Shown: in pieces, positions 60,497 to 64,000 of the stretch | Numbering within the stretch: position 1 is the stretch's first letter | Layout of the letters: each line of letters opens with the position of its first letter | Source: Streptomyces prunicolor NBRC 13075 | GTDB taxonomy: Bacteria; Actinomycetota; Actinomycetes; Streptomycetales; Streptomycetaceae | Assembly: GCF_000367365.1 (NCBI RefSeq) | Contig: NZ_BARF01000085.1 | Location: 1-64,000, forward strand | Length of the DNA stretch: 64,000 bases | Direction of reading: 5' to 3' | The notes under the pieces: model-generated | What the model saw: only the letters and a program-made list of their open reading frames with translations | What the model was told of the DNA's origin: nothing | The model's database searches: none | Translations under genes and position numbers: made by a program

Positions 60497-63415
60497 TCAG
60501 TGACCGACGTGGACATACCCGGCCCACAGTGCGGGGCTGGCCGGATACCGGTCGCGCAGGGCGCGTACGGCGCGGTGCAGGGCCCGGGCCGACAGCTCGG
60601 TGCGGGGTGGGGTGCTGCCGCCGTGGGTGAGGTCGGCGTAGGTCGCGCGGGTGATCTCCACCGAGGTGGTGTCGTCGACCGGCCAGAGCGTGCCGATGAC
60701 GCGTCGGTATCCGGCGAGTTGGAAGGCCCCGGTGATGTGCAGTGCCTCGTCGGCGTTGTCGGGGTGCGTGTGGGAGGTGCTGCAGGCGGACAGGTAGGCG
60801 AGGTCCGCGTAGGGCAGCTCCATGGCGGAGAGCTGTTCCACGGTCAGCGGCCGGGTGAGGTGGTCGTGGAGCAGCAGCATGCCCGCGGCGGGGTTCTCCC
60901 AGGACGTGAGGCCGTGGCAGGAGAGATGGGCGACGGGGTGGGCGGGCAGCGCGCGGACGACGTTCTCGTACGTGGCCTGCGCGCCGGACAGGATCAGGGA
61001 GTTCGGCAGCAGTTCCGCGAGCGCCGCGGCCTCCGCCGCCGCGCCCGGCAGCGAGGGGGCGTTCTCCGCGTCGGGCACCGCCACGACCAGCGTGTGCGGG
61101 GTCGTATCGGCCGCCTGGGGACCGAACCGGCCGGCCAGGGCGCGCACGGTGGTGGTGTAGGAGGAGACGGCCCGGTCCATCACCGTCGCCCTCCCGGACT
61201 GCGCGCCGCTGTCGTGACGGCCGGCCGCGTGGAGCGGGAAGTACGCCATCAGGCCGACGGGGCACCACCAGATGCGGGGCGGGGGCCGTGTGTCGGAGGA
61301 CGGGGCGGTGAGGCCCAGCGCGTCCAGCACGGGTGAGGTGACCCGGTCCCACAGCCAGCGCAGGATCGCGTCCAGCTCCCGCTGGGCGTTCCGCCGGGCG
61401 AGCAGCGACGGGTCGTTCGGGGCGGCGAAGACGGCACGGGTCAGGCGCAGGAGGTGGGTGATGACGTCGGCTTGGGTCAGGCCGGTCAACGGGACCGTCA
61501 GGACGGGCTGTTCGCCGTCCGCCCGCAGAATGAGCGCGTCGCAGCGGCGCCCGGAGACATTCACGATCACTACGGGACCCTGCTCGGCATGGCGGCGCAG
61601 CGCCTGGACGGAGGGCGCCCGCAGGAAGCCGGCCATGCCGTCGAGGTTCCGGATCCGGCCCATCAGGTCGGCCCAGCTCTCGTCGTTCCCGTCTATCCCG
61701 TCGTTCCCGTCGCGAGCACCGGAGTTGAGGACGGTGCGCAGCCGCAGGAACTCGGTGTGGAGCTCGGGTGACCGGTGCCGCAGCAGCCTGAGGTCACGGG
61801 CCTCCAGTGTCCGGCCGTGCAGGATTCCGCGCGACAACTCCAGGAGTTCCAGGGCCCGTTCCGGTCTGCCGAGCTCCAGTGCGGCGGCAGCGGCACCTTC
61901 CGACAGTCCCTCGATCTGTCTGAGTCCGATGATGTTGCCCCGGTAGGACAGCCAGTCCGGGGTGAGCTGCGGCAGCAGGGCGACTGCGGCTTCGTAGGCG
62001 GCGAGTGAGGCGTGCGGGTCGCCGAGGGCGGCCTCCGTGGCGCCCAGCTGCTGGTAGTTCTTGATCCGTACGATGGGCGGTCCGGCGGCGGACGCGGCCT
62101 CGGCGAAGACAAGCCGCGCCTGGCGCCGCCACGCGGCGGTGTCGCCGTCGCCGTGCTTGGCCAGGTCGTTCAGGGTGACGCCCAGAAGCCACAGGCGATA
62201 GCCGCGTTCCCCGTGGTCGGGCGGCGTGGCAGCCGCCACGTGCTGGAACAGCCCCAGCGCCTCGTGCAGTGCTACGGCGTCCGTGCCGCGCGCGTGCACG
62301 CTGGAGCGGTACAACAGGGCCTCTGCCAGGGCGAGTTGAGCCTGCGTGCGCCAGGGGCCGGGGTCGGGCGCGGCGGCCAGGGCCGTGCGGGCGGTCAGTT
62401 CCGCGTCCCTGAGCGCGAGCGGGTCGTCGGTCATGGTGTGCAGGGAAGCCAGCGACTGAATGAGGTCGATGAGAGTGTCGGCGTGCTCGTCGGCGGCCGA
62501 CGGCGTCTCGATCGTCGCCCGCATCAGGTCGATGGCCCGACGCATCAGGTCGGGGTCCCTGCGGTCCTGGGCGAGCAGCCTGACGGCGGAGGCGAGACGT
62601 GCCCGACGCTTGTCGAACTCGGGATCGCGCCGCGGTGTGGCCGCGAGGCACTGTTCGCTCAGGTCGACCGCCTCGACCAGCAGTCGCGCGTCGGTCGTCG
62701 CGTCGTACAGGGCCCGCAGAGCGCGTACGAGATCGAACTGTGCCCCGGCACGGTCGGAGGTGCTGCCGGCCTCGGACAGTGCCTCGCGCGCGAGGCCGAC
62801 GGCTTCCTGGAGCGGTTCGACCTGTGCGGTGGCGCCCGCGAGATGCCGCAGCGAGGTGATCAGGACTGTCCGGAACATGGGGCTGAGCTCGTCGCCGGGC
62901 GGGACGGTGGCGTAGCCCTCGCGTGCCACCTGGACGGCCTCGACGGGGGCGTCCCGGTCCCCGCTCCGCTCGAAGAGGTCACCGAGCTGGACCGCCAGAA
63001 AGAACTGGTTCACCTGGCGCATTCTGTCGCCGTGCGGCGTCGCCGCCACGGCCTCGCGGAAGGCGAGCACCGACTCGGCCACGGGCTCGGGGGAGTCGGT
63101 GCCCTGTGCGACCAGGAACAGCCGCTGCCCCAGACTGTTGAAGACCCGCCAGCGGTCGTAGTCGCCCGGCGGCACCAGCGGAACACAGCGATGCAGCAGG
63201 GCGATCGAGGCCGCGAGGTCCGCTTCCCGCGCCGTGCCGGTTCTGCGGCCGGCGCGGTCGGAGAGCAACTCCGCGGCGGCGAGCAGCACTTCGAGATCGT
63301 ACGGATCCTCGGCCGCCAGTTCGTGCAGCCCGGCCAGCACTTCGGACGGGTCGGTGCCCCGCCACTCATGCACGTCCGCCATGAAGAGCAGTCTGCGGCG
63401 CTTCCATTTGCTCAT
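60497..63415 (-). CDS. TPR-CHAT (caspase-like) protease
   Basis: 972 residues. The first about 600 residues are TPR-like helical repeats ('LHELAAEDPYDLEVLLAAAELLSDRAGR', 'VEAVDLSEQCLAATPRRDPEFDKRRARLASAVRLLAQ'). The last 330 are a CHAT domain: 'IWWCPVGLMAYFPLHAAGRH', 'TLVVAVPDAENAPSLPGAAAEAAALAELLP', with the His of the dyad in 'AHLSCHGLTSW' and the Cys in 'AYLSACSTSHTHPDNADEALHITGAFQLAGYRRVIGTLWPVDD'. CHAT proteases related to separase and caspases serve as effectors in bacterial conflict systems. The dyad is intact, so it should be active. It is divergent from a small cysteine-containing gene (133 bp). AGAAGGAAG lies about 10 bases before the ATG. Confidence 0.93.
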   Translation of the reverse strand: MSKWKRRRLLFMADVHEWRGTDPSEVLAGLHELAAEDPYDLEVLLAAAELLSDRAGRRTGTAREADLAASIALLHRCVPLVPPGDYDRWRVFNSLGQRLFLVAQGTDSPEPVAESVLAFREAVAATPHGDRMRQVNQFFLAVQLGDLFERSGDRDAPVEAVQVAREGYATVPPGDELSPMFRTVLITSLRHLAGATAQVEPLQEAVGLAREALSEAGSTSDRAGAQFDLVRALRALYDATTDARLLVEAVDLSEQCLAATPRRDPEFDKRRARLASAVRLLAQDRRDPDLMRRAIDLMRATIETPSAADEHADTLIDLIQSLASLHTMTDDPLALRDAELTARTALAAAPDPGPWRTQAQLALAEALLYRSSVHARGTDAVALHEALGLFQHVAAATPPDHGERGYRLWLLGVTLNDLAKHGDGDTAAWRRQARLVFAEAASAAGPPIVRIKNYQQLGATEAALGDPHASLAAYEAAVALLPQLTPDWLSYRGNIIGLRQIEGLSEGAAAAALELGRPERALELLELSRGILHGRTLEARDLRLLRHRSPELHTEFLRLRTVLNSGARDGNDGIDGNDESWADLMGRIRNLDGMAGFLRAPSVQALRRHAEQGPVVIVNVSGRRCDALILRADGEQPVLTVPLTGLTQADVITHLLRLTRAVFAAPNDPSLLARRNAQRELDAILRWLWDRVTSPVLDALGLTAPSSDTRPPPRIWWCPVGLMAYFPLHAAGRHDSGAQSGRATVMDRAVSSYTTTVRALAGRFGPQAADTTPHTLVVAVPDAENAPSLPGAAAEAAALAELLPNSLILSGAQATYENVVRALPAHPVAHLSCHGLTSWENPAAGMLLLHDHLTRPLTVEQLSAMELPYADLAYLSACSTSHTHPDNADEALHITGAFQLAGYRRVIGTLWPVDDTTSVEITRATYADLTHGGSTPPRTELSARALHRAVRALRDRYPASPALWAGYVHVGH

Positions 63416-63548
63416 TGCTCAGTTGCTTCCTTCTGGTCCCCCGCGGCGCCCCGGCATCACACTGGCGCCGCACCGCCGACCACCGTAGCGGGATGCGCCG
63501 GATCCCGGGGCCCCGTAGAGTCCCCAACTCCGGGATCATGCAAAGAAC

Positions 63549-63971
63549 ATGGCGATCGCGAAGGCAGGGGGCCTCTCGGTGGACGAACTCGCGGAACGGC
63601 TCAGTCGCGTGTGCACATTCATGGGTGCGGGCGAGCTGGAGGAGACGGCGCGTGCGGCGGGAGCGGCGGAACTCGTCGCGGCGGTGCTCGCGGCGCTGCG
63701 CGGAGACGAACCCATGGCACGCTCCGTGCTGGAGCGCCGGCTGGACACCCTGGACGACCGGATGGCCGCGGCCGGCTTCGGCAACGTGACCAGGGGGACG
63801 AGGGGCATGCCGACCCTGCCGGGGAACAGCCCCGGCCATCCGGTGGCGCACCGGTGGAACTGCCCCGCCGCCCACCCCTGCGAGCTGTTGGCGCACCCGG
63901 AGTCGCACCCGGAGGCCCCCGTGTGCGCGATGACGGGCCGTCCCTTCGTCTATGGCCCGTCCCGGCTGTGA
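63549..63971 (+). CDS. Small conflict-system-associated protein with a Cys motif
   Basis: 140 residues. The N-terminal half is helical ('LSVDELAERLSRVCTFMGAGELEETARAAGAAELVAAVLAALRGDEPMARSVLERRLDTLDDRMAAAGFG'), and the C-terminal part is a compact Cys/His segment, 'HRWNCPAAHPCELLAHPESHPEAPVCAMTGRPFVYGP', which looks like a zinc-ribbon-type motif (Cys-x4-Cys...Cys). I recall such small proteins beside CHAT or NTPase conflict genes of actinomycetes, but have no named family. No ribosome site is obvious; the transcript may be leaderless. Its TGA overlaps the next GTG. Confidence 0.7.
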   Translation: MAIAKAGGLSVDELAERLSRVCTFMGAGELEETARAAGAAELVAAVLAALRGDEPMARSVLERRLDTLDDRMAAAGFGNVTRGTRGMPTLPGNSPGHPVAHRWNCPAAHPCELLAHPESHPEAPVCAMTGRPFVYGPSRL

Positions 63972-64000
63972 CCACCTTCCTGTCCGCCCTCGCCGGCAAG
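63968..64000 (+). CDS. Start of a gene cut by the window edge
   Basis: A GTG at 63968 overlaps the previous stop (GTGA) and reads 'MTTFLSALAGK' to the end of the window. Translational coupling with the small Cys-containing gene suggests it is another component of the CHAT locus. Nothing can be said of its product. Confidence 0.5.
   Translation, partial: MTTFLSALAGK

Overview
The window is chromosomal DNA of a Streptomyces-like actinomycete. It shows very high GC with strong third-position GC bias, frequent GTG/TTG starts, GGAGG-type ribosome sites, twin-arginine and lipobox export signals, SigE-family ECF sigma factors, PQQ-propeller Ser/Thr kinases, a SAV_915-like protein and dispersed hairpin repeats typical of that genus. 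No rRNA, intact tRNA or CRISPR array was seen.

Region by region. 0-12 kb: the 3' part of a PP2C-like phosphatase gene, a pyruvate oxidase/dehydrogenase (poxB type), a membrane-anchored helix-turn-helix regulator, a small secreted protein, an RsbW-like ATPase, a DUF2637 membrane protein, an FhuF-type ferric reductase behind an iron box, a GntR/FCD regulator whose frame carries a dispersed hairpin repeat, and a TPR-like protein. 10-19 kb: a purine catabolic locus with a PucR regulator divergent from a three-subunit xanthine dehydrogenase, an NCS2 purine permease and the XdhC maturation factor. 19-26 kb: a PQQ-propeller Ser/Thr kinase, a LysE exporter followed by a tandem repeat, an SRPBCC protein, a DUF2278/lamin-tail protein, a cytochrome P450, a lipoprotein polysaccharide deacetylase with an AT-rich double palindrome at its start, and a histidine-phosphatase-fold protein that has lost its catalytic histidines. 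26-34 kb: a B12-centred region with metE behind a cobalamin riboswitch, then the mutA-mutB-meaB methylmalonyl-CoA mutase operon. 34-36 kb: an IS200/IS605-type element carrying only a frameshifted tnpB, abutting and apparently truncating a SAV_915-like gene.

36-49 kb: a universal stress protein, a Tat-exported purple acid phosphatase-like enzyme, a second PucR regulator divergent from a sodium/solute symporter plus class II aldolase, a secreted-repeat lipoprotein, an ECF sigma factor with a putative membrane partner, a GT2-GtrA glycosyltransferase coupled to a PIG-V-like mannosyltransferase, and an SDR/TetR pair. 49-56 kb: a SMI1/KNR4 protein with an in-frame hexanucleotide microsatellite, a large secreted Ig/propeller-like protein, and a GH3 glycosidase whose 5' end abuts a tyrosine-recombinase C-terminal remnant. 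55.9-60.4 kb: a TetR regulator and a Tat-exported, PaoABC-like molybdenum hydroxylase operon, linked by three copies of one 17-bp palindrome. 60.5-64 kb: a TPR-CHAT (caspase-like) protein divergent from a small cysteine-containing protein whose stop overlaps the start of another gene cut off by the window edge; this looks like the edge of a CHAT-type conflict system.

Most notable leads: the TetR/PaoABC-like regulon with its operators, the CHAT locus at the right edge, the frameshifted tnpB with recognisable ends, the palindrome at the deacetylase, the integrase scar, and two sets of repeats that begin at gene stop codons.
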